The notes below the pieces were generated by a model. That model made no database searches. It saw nothing but the letters and a program-made list of their open reading frames with translations, and had not been told where the DNA came from. From CALBPI01 sp038524795 (lineage in GTDB: Bacteria > Pseudomonadota > Gammaproteobacteria > Steroidobacterales > Woeseiaceae), in assembly GCA_038524795.1 (NCBI GenBank), contig JBCBIJ010000008.1, positions 203,975-267,974 on the forward strand: DNA of 64,000 nt, given 5' to 3'. Positions 34,375-44,418 of the stretch are shown here, piece by piece. Within the stretch, counting starts at the first letter, position 1. Each line of letters opens with the position of its first letter. Both the position numbers and the translations under genes were made by a program.

Positions 34375-37300
34375 TCAATCGAGCCCGGCAACGCGCATCG
34401 CCGTGGTCATTGAGACCATCGATTCCAGGGGCTCTGGGCGATGAATTCCAAAGCCCTGTGCGTAGTCGCTGCCCATCGACTGGACGGTTTCGAGCACCTC
34501 GTGGTTCTCTACGAATTCCGAGACGATCCGCATATTCATCGTGTGCGCGATATCGATAATCGACTTCACGAAGATCCGGTCCGTTGGGTCTGTCGTGATG
34601 TCACGAACGAACTGACCGTCGATCTTCAGGCAGTCGACGTTGAGCTGTTTAAGATACCCGAACGACGACAGCCCGCTGCCGAAGTCATCGAGCGCAAACC
34701 GACAACCCATCTCCTGTAGCGCTGAGATCAGGCGCTTGGCGTCAGCGATCTTTCGGATGATTGCCGTCTCGGTGATCTCGAAGTTCAGGCAGCCTTCGGG
34801 CAGAGCCGCCGCCTGGACCATATCGATGAGCGCATCGGCCACCTTGTCGTCTCCGATACTCGCGCCCGAGAGGTTGATCCAGAACTGCCGCCGAGCCAAC
34901 TCATCCACGTTTTGCACGTGCAACGCGTCAATGACGTTGCGAACCACCCACAGGTCGAGGCGACCCTGCAAGCCGTAGCGTTCCGCCGCAGGCAGGAAGG
35001 CGCCCGGCGGAATGAGCCGCCCGTTCTCACGGTCACGCATCCGCAGCAGGATCTCGATACGTTCCGTTCGATCACAGCGCCCGCCAAGCGGCAGGATTCG
35101 CTGCCCGTAGAGTACGAAGCTGTCGCTGTCGATGGCGTGGTTTAGCCGCTGCACCCAACGCATTTCGCCGCGGTGCTCGTGCGCGGCGTCTTCACTGTCT
35201 GAGACGAGATGCACGCGGTTGCGCCCGGCTTCCTTGGCCGCATAGCACGCCGCATCAGCCAGCTGCTGCAGCTCGTTGAGGTTTTGCGAGCGACCCACGA
35301 TGGGCACCACGCCAATGCTGACGCCGATACGGAAGACTTCCTGTTGCCAGAGGAACTCCAGGTCCTGAATCCGTTGGCGGATGACCTCGGCGCGCTGCAT
35401 CGCAGCCGATTCATCGCAGCCGACGAGGATCAGGGCAAACTCGTCCCCGCCTAGCCGCGCCACGATGTCTTCATCTCGAACGCTGCTGATGATCACGCCA
35501 CTGACATTGCGCAGCAGCTCATCGCCCGCGGCGTGTCCGCAAGTGTCGTTGACGACCTTAAACTGGTCCAGGTCGAGGAACATCAGGAATGCTGAGGCGC
35601 CCGCATCCACACGATCACCGACGCCTTTCAACTTCTCAGCGAAAGCGCGCCGGTTACTGAGGCCCGTGAGCTCGTCAAAGCGGGCCTGATAGGCCAACTG
35701 ATCGGTCATGGCGCGGCTGTCGGTAACATCATTGGCCAGCACGACCAGGTACTTGAGCTCACCGTGCTGATCGCGAACGGCGGAGGGATGGAAGTCGATG
35801 TGCAGCGTCGCGCCATCATGGGCGACGCACGCGCACTCCATACTCGTCTCCTTGGCCTGGTCCAGGGCGCACGCGTTGAGGAACGCCTCAAACTGCTCGC
35901 GGTCTTGCTTGGCCACGATGTCGAGCAGCGACTCCTTATCGTGCTCACGCGAATGCGGCCAGAACAAGGCACGCATCTTCGGGTTGGCGTCGTAGACAAG
36001 GCCCTCGGTATTCACGAGCGCCATTCCGACGGGGGAATTGTGGTAGGCCTGCTGGAAACGCGCTTCGATCTCCGCACGCAGTTCGTCGGCCTTTTGTCGC
36101 TCCAGAATCTCGCTGCTTAGCTGTGCATTGATTTCTTCGAGCGCACGTCGCCCGGCCTCGATAGACTCTGTGCGCTCCGCAACTTCGGCACGCAGGCGCT
36201 CGTTGATGCGTGCCACCGAGCGTAGACGCAACTGCACGATCGACCAGACGATGGTGGTCATCACAAATGCCGCGAGCGCCATGAACCAAGGTGTCCGCCA
36301 GAATGGTGTCGGCACCACGAACGACCAGCTCGCCGGAAGACTCCACTGGCCGCCGGCGAGTCGCGCTCGAACTTGGAATGTGTAGTCGCCGGGGTTCAGG
36401 TTTGAGTAGGAAATCGATGTGGTCAGCGTCGCGCGACTCCAGTCGGCGTCCTGGCCATTCAGCCGGTAGCTGTACTCGATGGCATCGGGCTTGAGGGTCG
36501 ACACCGCCGTGAAATCGATGCGAACTTCGCCCGATAGCGGCTCCTCAGGCGCCGCATCCGTTGGTCGAACAACGACATCGCCGATGGTGCGTGAGGTAAT
36601 CAGGGGCTTGGGCACCGGTACGCCGGCCATCGGTACGCTGATGTCCATCTTGGTGACACCGCTTGTCGTACCGATCAGCAGGTTGTCGCCACCATCGAAA
36701 TAGGTCGCATGCACCTTGGCCTCAATGGCAACGAAGCCGTCGAGCGCCGTGTAGTGGTCAAGCTCCTCTAGGATCGTGTCGTAGCGGTAGGCGCCCCGGC
36801 TCGTCGCCAACACGATGGTGTTATCCGGCAACGGTTGAATGGCGTAGATCGTATGGTCCGAGAGCACGGGCTCATTAAAGACCTGCGACGCGACACCGTT
36901 CTCGATGCGCAACAGATTGCCCTCGATGCCTGCGAGCCAGACGACGGCGGCGTCACCGACCCCGTCAACGACGAGCTGCGTAAAGAACTCCTGTTGCAGT
37001 ATCTCGTGCGCGATGACCTGCACAGGTTCAGCTGCCGGGTCCGTGGTATCGAGTCGGAAAAGACCCTGATAGTTGGCGGCGAACCAGAGCGTGCCATCGG
37101 CGGCGAGATCCATCGCGTAGATCGCCGCGCCATTACCCAGCTCGTAGGTGCGCGTCTCATCCGCGTCGGGGTCGTAACGGTCGAGCGCACCGAGGTAAGA
37201 GCCCGTCCAGAGCCGACCCTGCGAATCGGTTAGCGCGCTAACGGTGATGCTGTTTTCGCTGCCCAGCGTCTTGGTGATCGTCTGAGACTCGAGGTCGATG

Positions 37301-38466
37301 CCGTAGGTCGGGTTCTGGACATGGGCAACCCAGAGCGTTTTGCCATCGGGCGACATCACGACATCGCGAACTTCGCGGCGCGAGATGTTGAGGGCGTCGG
37401 AGCGATTGCTCAGCGTACCGTCAGCGGCAAGGTAAATCAGACCCTGGCTCGTCCCGAACCATACCCCTTCCGAGTCGTCCGGCAGGATAGAGAAAACCTC
37501 GGGCTTGTTGCCGTCAATCTCAAGCCCGTAGTGCTCGAATCGCGACCCGAGATAACGCGCAAGGCCGCCACGGATCGGAATCCAGAGCACACCCTCCTGA
37601 TCGTAAATGGCGCTTGCGCCCCCACTGCGCTGCAACAGCGGTGCGGCATCGGGGTTGTCGAACGGCAAGATACCCACGGACGTCACGAACACCCAGCGGA
37701 TTTCGCCGTCGCGTTGGATAAGCCCCGTGACGCGGTCACTGAACTGTTGCTCGAACCAATCGATGCCGCTGTCCTGGCGCAGCTGCCCTACACGGCCATC
37801 AATGTTGCCGACCACGATGTTGCCGTTGGCATCACTGCTCAACGCCGAGGCGCCTTCGAGGATCAGCTCAAATCCGGAGCCACCTTCATCGAAGTGGTAC
37901 AGACCGTCGCTGCTCAGCACGTAGATCAGACCATTGCGACCGCGCACGAGCACGATGATCTCGTTGGGTGCTCCTTCGATTCGGGTCAAACCTGCATCGA
38001 GATTTGCAAGGTCGAGCTGTCGCAAACCGCCAGGCTGGGTACCGACGTAGAGCGTTGAGCCCACCTGCAGGATCGCGCGGGCGACGCCCCGCCCTTCTTC
38101 ATCGGGTTCGAAGATCCGGACCACGCGTCCGTCTTCGATGAGCGTTAGACCGCCTGCGGCGTCGCCAGCCCAGATTCGGTTGCGGTCGTCGACGAGCAAC
38201 GCCTGAATGAGGTTTTGCCGCAAGCCCTCACGAGTGGTGAAGCTGTCAAAGTGACGACCATCAAATCGGTTCAAACCGCCAAACGTCGCGATCCAAAGGA
38301 ACCCATCCTGGTCTTGCGCCACGGCCAAGACCGTCTTCTGGTTCAGGCCCTCGGCGACCGAATACAGTTTGAACGGCGGCTCGGCGTCGAGCGGCAACTC
38401 CAGCGCGACACTCCCCGCGCAGATCAGCGTGGCGCAGAGCGCACTTATCAGTTTACGTAATGCCAA
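34375..38466 (-). CDS. Propeller-PAS-GGDEF-EAL cyclic-di-GMP receptor
   Basis: A 1363-residue membrane receptor. After a signal peptide come repeated two-component-regulator-propeller units (about 30-610; for example DGFLWIATFGGLNRFDGRHF), a Y_Y_Y-like beta domain (about 640-715, YSYRLNGQDADW), one transmembrane helix (about 720-745), a coiled coil, a PAS domain (about 800-920), GGDEF (LGGDEF near 1007, with an RxxD I-site five residues before it) and EAL (about 1120-1350). The EAL signature reads EIL, and the acidic catalytic residues in EITET, LDDFGSG and EFVE are kept, so phosphodiesterase activity is plausible. The propeller resembles the carbohydrate sensors of hybrid two-component systems. 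TTG 38466 has GGGTGA upstream. Confidence 0.92.
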   Translation of the reverse strand: MALRKLISALCATLICAGSVALELPLDAEPPFKLYSVAEGLNQKTVLAVAQDQDGFLWIATFGGLNRFDGRHFDSFTTREGLRQNLIQALLVDDRNRIWAGDAAGGLTLIEDGRVVRIFEPDEEGRGVARAILQVGSTLYVGTQPGGLRQLDLANLDAGLTRIEGAPNEIIVLVRGRNGLIYVLSSDGLYHFDEGGSGFELILEGASALSSDANGNIVVGNIDGRVGQLRQDSGIDWFEQQFSDRVTGLIQRDGEIRWVFVTSVGILPFDNPDAAPLLQRSGGASAIYDQEGVLWIPIRGGLARYLGSRFEHYGLEIDGNKPEVFSILPDDSEGVWFGTSQGLIYLAADGTLSNRSDALNISRREVRDVVMSPDGKTLWVAHVQNPTYGIDLESQTITKTLGSENSITVSALTDSQGRLWTGSYLGALDRYDPDADETRTYELGNGAAIYAMDLAADGTLWFAANYQGLFRLDTTDPAAEPVQVIAHEILQQEFFTQLVVDGVGDAAVVWLAGIEGNLLRIENGVASQVFNEPVLSDHTIYAIQPLPDNTIVLATSRGAYRYDTILEELDHYTALDGFVAIEAKVHATYFDGGDNLLIGTTSGVTKMDISVPMAGVPVPKPLITSRTIGDVVVRPTDAAPEEPLSGEVRIDFTAVSTLKPDAIEYSYRLNGQDADWSRATLTTSISYSNLNPGDYTFQVRARLAGGQWSLPASWSFVVPTPFWRTPWFMALAAFVMTTIVWSIVQLRLRSVARINERLRAEVAERTESIEAGRRALEEINAQLSSEILERQKADELRAEIEARFQQAYHNSPVGMALVNTEGLVYDANPKMRALFWPHSREHDKESLLDIVAKQDREQFEAFLNACALDQAKETSMECACVAHDGATLHIDFHPSAVRDQHGELKYLVVLANDVTDSRAMTDQLAYQARFDELTGLSNRRAFAEKLKGVGDRVDAGASAFLMFLDLDQFKVVNDTCGHAAGDELLRNVSGVIISSVRDEDIVARLGGDEFALILVGCDESAAMQRAEVIRQRIQDLEFLWQQEVFRIGVSIGVVPIVGRSQNLNELQQLADAACYAAKEAGRNRVHLVSDSEDAAHEHRGEMRWVQRLNHAIDSDSFVLYGQRILPLGGRCDRTERIEILLRMRDRENGRLIPPGAFLPAAERYGLQGRLDLWVVRNVIDALHVQNVDELARRQFWINLSGASIGDDKVADALIDMVQAAALPEGCLNFEITETAIIRKIADAKRLISALQEMGCRFALDDFGSGLSSFGYLKQLNVDCLKIDGQFVRDITTDPTDRIFVKSIIDIAHTMNMRIVSEFVENHEVLETVQSMGSDYAQGFGIHRPEPLESMVSMTTAMRVAGLD

Positions 38467-38788
38467 TGTTTGATCACCCAGCCCATCGCCGGGTGAGCGA
38501 CCTCGGCAGTGTGATCTTTAGATATTGCTGCCTCCGGATGGCCGGGCTGCGACGCAGGTCACAGGACTCGCGCCAAACGGCGTCTGCGAGTGCCTGGAAA
38601 CAGAGACATCGATCCCATCCGTCAGCGCTTGCGTTGTAGCGGGTAAGGCAACTCGGGTTCAATCCGCACCCCGAGAGAGCCACCCATGAATAAATCGATT
38701 GTCCGTCTCGCTGCCAGTGCGAGGGCTTCGCTCAACGTCCTGTGGCGCCGCGCAACCTGCGGGTGTCCATGACCCGGCGCTGGTAGAC
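38467..38788. other. Non-coding gap of 322 bases
   Basis: No credible gene is seen. The short frames lack family motifs and a ribosome-binding site. The stretch must contain the promoter of the leftward receptor gene and the 3' end of the DUF3313-like gene. Confidence 0.5.
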
Positions 38789-39397
38789 CTAGCGGTTGGC
38801 CAGTTGCACTGCACTCGAGGGCGACACGACCGTGGTCGCGACAACTTCGCTCCACCCCGTCAGCGCGGACTGCAGGTCGTCGGGGAGTCCGGGTGTCGAT
38901 TCGTCCTGCATGTCCGCCATGCGCACGATAGTGTCGCCCGTATCGGAATCGATCAACTCAGCGACCATGGTGACGTGGCCGGGTTCGACGTCGAAGGTGA
39001 ACCGGCGTTTCCAGGCGAGCGCCTGCGCTGACACCGGCGTGTCAGTGAAGTCGATGAACTGCACGCGAACGATCATCGTGTTGGGCCCCGGAACGTCGAC
39101 GATCTTGAGGCCTTTGGCTACAAACGCACTGTCGAGCTCACTAACGGCCCGGCCGCGGAGTGTGTCGATGCGATCCTCAGCCAGCGCGCGCTCTGTCGGG
39201 TACCAGACCGATATCGGCTCGACGTAGACCCGGTCGTAGCCAGCGATACTTGCGGCCGAGCTAGTGAACAGCATGTCGAGCGTTGGGTGCTCAATGCGCT
39301 GCCAGTCGTCAGCCGCCATCAGCGGCGCCGCACTCAGGCCAAACCAAAACAGGGCGCTCACTGCCACTATCGTTCTTATCTTGCTCGTCGTTGCCAT
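38789..39397 (-). CDS. Exported DUF3313-like protein
   Basis: A 202-residue protein with a Sec signal peptide (VSALFWFGLSAAPLMAADD), so it is periplasmic or envelope-associated. The mature part has YDRVYVEPISVWYPTERA, ALAEDRIDTLRGRAVSELDSAFVAKGLKIV and AELIDSDTGDTIVRMADMQDES. The strand-helix order and the Y-x-x-V-x-V-x-P-x-S motif resemble the DUF3313 group of small envelope proteins, whose role is unknown. ATG 39397 is nine bases after AGGA. It stands alone, upstream of the leftward receptor gene. Confidence 0.72.
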   Translation of the reverse strand: MATTSKIRTIVAVSALFWFGLSAAPLMAADDWQRIEHPTLDMLFTSSAASIAGYDRVYVEPISVWYPTERALAEDRIDTLRGRAVSELDSAFVAKGLKIVDVPGPNTMIVRVQFIDFTDTPVSAQALAWKRRFTFDVEPGHVTMVAELIDSDTGDTIVRMADMQDESTPGLPDDLQSALTGWSEVVATTVVSPSSAVQLANR

Positions 39398-39662
39398 CGG
39401 TCCATTCCTGTCTGCTATGAACTGAACAACGAACGAGCGCGGGTTTCGTTGACAGACCTGGCGCAGACAGTACGGCGTTATGTCATAACGGAAAGAAGTC
39501 GGGTGACGGCTTATTGGCTGCCCCCGGTCAGCCGGTTGCGCCGCACTACCCGTCGATATCCGCGATCAATGCCTCCGTCGCCTGAAATGTTTTGGGAGAC
39601 TTGCGGGTCTCCCCCGGCATGCGTGTACCTCCTTGCCACAGCACCTGGCCAGCACACCCGCT

Positions 39663-40136
39663 ATGGGTGCGCGTCTGAATGAGTTTATGCGGGCGCTCGT
39701 GATGAAGCAGTCAGGTGGCGGGAACACCAAACATCGCATCGTCTGGTACCAGTCGCCGGTGTTACGCGCGGCGCTCGCAGCCTTGGTCGCCTTCACGTTC
39801 TACGCTGCCTGGGGCGCCTGGGCCAATCGCGAGTACGGGACCGGCAGCATGGTGTTGGCCGGGCTGACGCAAGGTGCTTACAGCGCCGTCGTCACCCTCG
39901 CCATGACCTCAGTAATCGAGTGGTTGTTCGCGGGTGACGGAACGATCCGGCGGCGACAAACGCGCTGCGTTGGGGTGACCGTGGCTGCCCTGGTGGTTTC
40001 ATCGGTGCTCGTCCACCTGATCGCGGGCACGGCCGAAGTGATCCTGACGGTCTTGCCCAGTTGGGTTTTCGGCACCGCCTACACGATCGCCTATGCGCAG
40101 GGGCTCGCGCGTGCTGAGCGACGGGCGGAGCGCTAG
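39663..40136 (+). CDS. Small three-helix membrane protein, unknown function
   Basis: A protein of about 157 residues with three or four hydrophobic segments (VLRAALAALVAFTFYAAWGAWA, GAYSAVVTLAMTSVIEWLF, CVGVTVAALVVSSVLVHLIAG, ILTVLPSWVFGTAYTIAYAQG). I do not recognise a family. The start is uncertain: ATG 39663 is used, but ATG 39687 and 39702 are in frame and a TTG at 39633 is possible. It stops three bases before the OlsF-like gene, so the two are almost certainly cotranscribed and it may help in the same membrane-lipid process. Confidence 0.75.
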   Translation: MGARLNEFMRALVMKQSGGGNTKHRIVWYQSPVLRAALAALVAFTFYAAWGAWANREYGTGSMVLAGLTQGAYSAVVTLAMTSVIEWLFAGDGTIRRRQTRCVGVTVAALVVSSVLVHLIAGTAEVILTVLPSWVFGTAYTIAYAQGLARAERRAER

Positions 40137-40139
40137 CCG

Positions 40140-41852
40140 ATGGCCGTATCCCGAGAGCACCGAATTTCCATCCGCTCGGTTGCCGACCCGGCCACGCCGA
40201 TCGGCCGCCGACTGTTTCGGGTGGCGCCGTTGCTCGATCGCATTCTCGGCATCCACCTTCTTGACCGCTTCTACCAACAGCACGAACTCGTGGGCCTCCC
40301 GGCGCAACGATTCGCGGAAGAGAGCCTCAATGCCCTGGGCGTCGAGATTCAGGGCGCCGAAGTTCTGGCGGAGCGATTGCCCGAGAGGGGGCCCGTCATT
40401 ATCGTCGCGAATCATCCGCATGGCGGCATCGAAGGCCTGGTGCTCACTAAGCTTCTGGTCGCGCTGCGACCTGACACGAAGATTCTCGCCAATGTCGCGC
40501 TCAAGGTGTTTGATGAGCTGAAGTCGCACTTTCTTTTTGTGAACCCACTCAACGCTCGCGACCCCGCAAACCGTCGCGGATTGCGCGAAAGCCTGCGGCA
40601 CCTGCAAGACGGCGGCGTGCTCGTGATCTTCCCCGCTGGGCGAACCTCGTTCTACCAACCCGACCTCGGCACCATCGCGGACAGCGCATGGAGTCGGTCG
40701 GTGGCCAGCCTGGCCAGAAAGTCGGATGCCAAGGTCCTGCCCATCCGGTTTACGGGCAGGAACAGCAAGCTCTTTTATCGTTTGGGTGCCATCTGGTATC
40801 GATTCCGCTTGCTGATGCTCGCGCGCGAACTCATGAAGATGCGGGACCGACGTATCGAAATCGCCGTGGGCGCCGCCGCCGATGCATCTCGGTTGCAACG
40901 CTACGACGACGAGACGCTCACCGACATGTTCCGCGTCCTGTGCGCGTCATTGCCTGCGAGGCAGACAAGCGCGAACGACGCTGGCGCCGAACAGCAACCC
41001 CTGGCTGCGTCACGACCAGCCGAAGCGATCGCCGCGGAAATCGCCGCGCTGCCCCATGCCCAACGCGCGGTGACCGCGCACGGCATGGTGGTCGGGTTCG
41101 CGGCGCGCGCTGACATCCCGGAGCTGGTGCAGCAAATCGCGCGGGACCGCGAGCGAACGTTCCGGCTGCTCGACGAGGGCAGCGGAGCGCCGCTGGACAC
41201 CGATCACTTCGATGATCGCTACCACCACATTTTCTGCTGGCACGAACAGGATCAGGCCCTGGTCGGTGCGTACCGCGTCTGCCTCGGGCAACCTGTCGGG
41301 GCAGGTGCGCCAACCTACCTGCACGCGATGTTCGAGTTCGATGACGCGTTCTTTCCCAACTCCGGCCGCGCGCTCGAGCTTGGACGCTCGTTCATCACGC
41401 CCGAGTACCAGCGTTCACGTCACGCGCTCGACTTGCTCTGGCGCGGCATTGGGAGCTACTTGGTCGCCCACCCCGAGATCAGCATGCTGTACGGCACGGT
41501 ATCCCTGTCGCGGCAGTACGATGATGTTTCGACGCAAATGATCTGCGACACACTGATCGGACCGGACAGCCGAGCGCGACCGCGGCACGCATTGCCCGCG
41601 TCCTTGCCACCCGAGTGGCATCGATTCCTGGAAACCCGTGACGTCGATATGGCCCTGCTCAACGCACTGATCGTGGCACGCGAGCACGACGGCAAAGGCA
41701 TCCCGGTATTGCTGCGGCACTACGCCGGACTGGGTGCGCGCTTTCACGCGGTGGGCGTGGACCGTCAGTTCGCCGATACGCCGGGGCTGTTGCTGAGCGT
41801 GGACCTGGCGACGCTGCCTGCTGCCAAGCGCAAGCGGTATCTCGCGCTGTGA
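40140..41852 (+). CDS. Bifunctional acyltransferase, OlsF-like ornithine-lipid synthase
   Basis: A 570-residue two-part protein. The N-terminal half (about 1-285) is a PlsC/OlsA-like lysophospholipid acyltransferase: VIIVANHPHGGIEG at about 87-99 (Asn91-His92), FVNPLNARDPANRRGLRESLRHLQDGGVLVIFPAGRTS and VLPIRFTGRNSKLFY. The C-terminal half (about 305-570) is a GNAT-like, OlsB/hemolysin-type N-acyltransferase: LVGAYRVCLGQ, YLHAMFEFDDAFFPNSGRALELGRSFITPEYQ and LYGTVSLSRQYDD. This order is that of OlsF, which makes ornithine lipids from ornithine and two acyl chains. Function is inferred from domain order; other amino-acid lipids are possible. Confidence 0.83.
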   Translation: MAVSREHRISIRSVADPATPIGRRLFRVAPLLDRILGIHLLDRFYQQHELVGLPAQRFAEESLNALGVEIQGAEVLAERLPERGPVIIVANHPHGGIEGLVLTKLLVALRPDTKILANVALKVFDELKSHFLFVNPLNARDPANRRGLRESLRHLQDGGVLVIFPAGRTSFYQPDLGTIADSAWSRSVASLARKSDAKVLPIRFTGRNSKLFYRLGAIWYRFRLLMLARELMKMRDRRIEIAVGAAADASRLQRYDDETLTDMFRVLCASLPARQTSANDAGAEQQPLAASRPAEAIAAEIAALPHAQRAVTAHGMVVGFAARADIPELVQQIARDRERTFRLLDEGSGAPLDTDHFDDRYHHIFCWHEQDQALVGAYRVCLGQPVGAGAPTYLHAMFEFDDAFFPNSGRALELGRSFITPEYQRSRHALDLLWRGIGSYLVAHPEISMLYGTVSLSRQYDDVSTQMICDTLIGPDSRARPRHALPASLPPEWHRFLETRDVDMALLNALIVAREHDGKGIPVLLRHYAGLGARFHAVGVDRQFADTPGLLLSVDLATLPAAKRKRYLAL

Positions 41853-42035
41853 TCGGGTGCGTCGTCTCTACCCTCAAGCCGAGATTTTTACGTAGACACC
41901 GGGGCGACAACGCGCGAAACAGGCCAATTCGCACAAAAACAGGGCTGGCAAGCGCCCCGAGCACCATGGCACCATAAAATTCCCATCAACGGTCCATTAG
42001 CCCCATACTCGGACCGCGATTTTGAAGGTCAGCCA

Positions 42036-42743
42036 ATGCAGGTTCGTATGCTCGCAGCGATGACGCTGCTCTGTGCACTTGCCGCGACAGCGCGCGCCCA
42101 GGACACGAGCCAGACGATGTTCCCGGGTTGGGCACCCAGCCCTCGCATGGTTGGCATCCAGGAAAGAGCGGAGGCCGCATTCGACTCGGGCGATTACCGA
42201 AAGGCGATCTGGATCTACGGCAAAGAGCTCGCACCGAAAGGCGACAAGTACGCGCAGTACATGGTCGGCCACATGCACGAAAACGGGCTGGGCGTGCCCC
42301 GCGATCCTGTAGAGGCGGGCGCCTGGTATTCGCTGGCCGCCGAACGAGGCCACACGCAACTTGTCTCCGCGGCAGACGCATTGAGGGGCGCCCTCGACCC
42401 TGGCCAGCTCGCGGCTGCGGCAGACCGCGCTGCTTCGCTGAAGGCGCGGTGGGGCGATAAGGAACTGGTGCGGCGCGCCATCAAGCGTGACTACGAGATC
42501 CTGCGTGCCATGGCGGGCACGCGCATACGTCCGAGCAGCCGGCGCAACTGTGGCGGGCGGCCCGGCAGGGTCTTCGTCGGTGCGATCTCCGTCTCGTTCG
42601 ACGAATTCTGCGAAAGCGTCTATGAGCGTATCGACCGGCGTTTCGCCTACCTTGAAGGCTACGTCACCTACGGCGAGCTGGTCCTCCTTCCCGACGAACA
42701 GGACGGCGATTCCGAAAGCGACACGTCAGCCGAAGAGGAGTAA
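42036..42743 (+). CDS. Exported Sel1-repeat protein
   Basis: A 235-residue protein with a Sec signal (MLAAMTLLCALAATARAQD). Helical repeats follow (about 40-105), including one clear Sel1-type repeat, GDKYAQYMVGHMHENGLGVPRDPVEAGAWYSLAAERGHTQ. The C-terminal part has a Cys pair (NCGGRPG and DEFCES) that could form a disulfide in the periplasm, and an acidic tail. Sel1-like proteins act as adaptors; the partner is unknown. It is preceded by 183 bases in which I see no gene. Confidence 0.8.
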   Translation: MQVRMLAAMTLLCALAATARAQDTSQTMFPGWAPSPRMVGIQERAEAAFDSGDYRKAIWIYGKELAPKGDKYAQYMVGHMHENGLGVPRDPVEAGAWYSLAAERGHTQLVSAADALRGALDPGQLAAAADRAASLKARWGDKELVRRAIKRDYEILRAMAGTRIRPSSRRNCGGRPGRVFVGAISVSFDEFCESVYERIDRRFAYLEGYVTYGELVLLPDEQDGDSESDTSAEEE

Positions 42744-42861
42744 GCGGGGCGGCGACCATCTGGACACTGCGCGGCTTGCCCTCGAGGGCTTGTTCTGCTG
42801 ACGCGCAACCGCATCCTTTAGCGACCGGGCAGAGATAGTGCCCGGGGGACACGTACCGCCG

Positions 42862-44379
42862 CTACTGGCTCGCAAACGCGTCGATAAATTGGGCGTGACT
42901 GGGCATGCCGTTCACGAGTCGACTGTTTTGGTCGCTCACCTCTGTGAGCAGGTCTCGCAACGCCGCTTCCGGCATCTCGTCCGCCACGGGGTGCCAGGCC
43001 TGCGGCGTCACGCCCTGACCCAGGAAAACCTGTGACCAGCCTACTTCAGTGAACAGCTCTTCCTCCTCACGGATGAAGTGACCGGACGCCTTGAATTGCT
43101 CGATTTTCGCGGACAGCGAATCGGGCAATACCATCGTCCGCGCCGCGTCCCAGAACGCCTCACCGTCACGTCCGTTGGCGCAGTAATGCAGGATCAAGAA
43201 ATCCCGGATGCGCGCCCACTGCCTCGATATCTCGTGGTTGAATGCGTCGGTGATCGCCGGTTCGATTCGTCGACGCGGCAGCATACCCATCAGCCGTGCA
43301 ACCGAATATTGAATGAGGTGGATGCTTGTGGACTCCAGGGGTTCCATAAAGCCGGCTGACAATCCAACCGCAAGGCAGTTGCCCACCCAGTGGCGATCAC
43401 GGGTTCCGGTTCTGAAGCGAATCTGACGAGGTTCGCCAGCGGCCGGTCCTTCGATATTCGAAAGCAGATGCGCTCGCGCCGAATCGTCGGTCATGTATTC
43501 ACTGCAGTAGACCACCCCGTTGCCCACTCGATGCTGCAACGGAATCCGCCACTGCCAGCCCGCATGGTGCGCTGTCGCCGTCGTGTAGGGGTGTGGGGCA
43601 CAGTGCGCCTGGCAAGCCACCGCCTGCGCGCTGTCGCAGGGTAACCAATGACCCCAGTCGAGAAAGTCTGAGCCTTCCAACTGCGAGATGAGCAATGCCC
43701 GAAAACCCGTACAGTCAACGAAGAAGTCGCCTTCGATTTGCTGACCGCTGTCCAAGCGGACCGCTTCCACGGACTGTCGGTCTGGTCCGATCAGCACGTC
43801 TGACACCGTGCCTTCGATACGCGCCACGCCTCGCGCCTCAGCCAACCGACGAAGATAGGCCGCGTAGCGTGCGGCGTCGAAATGATAGGCCCACGGCATA
43901 TTGACACCTTTGGGCAAACCGCTACCCGGCATTGCCATTCTTCCCGCGCGCGCGGCGACGTCATTGATGGCGTAGTCGCCGAAGGGACCGGCGTAGCCAA
44001 GCTGTCGCCCCCGCAGCCAAAGGTGGTGAAACGCGGCGACGTCCGTGGCCCGGCCCACCTGACCAAATGCGTGGAGGTAGTCACTGCCGTGGCCGTTCCA
44101 GTCGACGAATCGAATCCCGAGCTTGAACGTCGCGCTCGTCTCCCGTACGAACTCGCGTTCATCTATCCCCAGCGCTCGATTGAAGGTGCGGATCTGGGGG
44201 ATCGTTGCCTCACCGACTCCGACGCTGCCGATCGTTTCGGATTCGACTAAAACAAGCGGCGTCGAGGTCACGCGCGACAAGGCCGCCGCTGTCATCCAGC
44301 CGGCGGAACCGCCGCCCACAATCACGATGCGGCGTAGGCGCTCTGTGGCGCCACCGCCAGGCAGATCTTGTGCTCTCAA
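42862..44379 (-). CDS. Flavin-dependent halogenase, tryptophan-halogenase family
   Basis: A 505-residue flavoprotein of the PrnA/RebH family, which uses FADH2, oxygen and halide to halogenate an aromatic ring. The FAD motif is VIVGGGSAGWM (about 19-29), SVGVGEATIPQIR follows, and catalytic Lys86 lies in TFKLGIRF. GWQWRIP at 274-280 matches the WxWxIP signature that separates these halogenases from monooxygenases, and Glu349 lies in MEPLESTS. The real substrate is unknown: many such proteins in TonB-receptor loci are untested. The start is TTG 44379, five bases after GGAGAAAGGA. It lies just downstream of a TonB receptor, past a terminator. Confidence 0.9.
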   Translation of the reverse strand: MRAQDLPGGGATERLRRIVIVGGGSAGWMTAAALSRVTSTPLVLVESETIGSVGVGEATIPQIRTFNRALGIDEREFVRETSATFKLGIRFVDWNGHGSDYLHAFGQVGRATDVAAFHHLWLRGRQLGYAGPFGDYAINDVAARAGRMAMPGSGLPKGVNMPWAYHFDAARYAAYLRRLAEARGVARIEGTVSDVLIGPDRQSVEAVRLDSGQQIEGDFFVDCTGFRALLISQLEGSDFLDWGHWLPCDSAQAVACQAHCAPHPYTTATAHHAGWQWRIPLQHRVGNGVVYCSEYMTDDSARAHLLSNIEGPAAGEPRQIRFRTGTRDRHWVGNCLAVGLSAGFMEPLESTSIHLIQYSVARLMGMLPRRRIEPAITDAFNHEISRQWARIRDFLILHYCANGRDGEAFWDAARTMVLPDSLSAKIEQFKASGHFIREEEELFTEVGWSQVFLGQGVTPQAWHPVADEMPEAALRDLLTEVSDQNSRLVNGMPSHAQFIDAFASQ

Positions 44380-44418
44380 GTCCTTTCTCCGAGGTCCTTT
44401 GGCAGCGATGCACTCTGC

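Noticed and set aside
42778..42789. GCCCTCGAGGGC palindrome after the Sel1-repeat gene as a terminator
   Set aside because: The repeat has no loop of usable size and no T-run, so it is not convincing.
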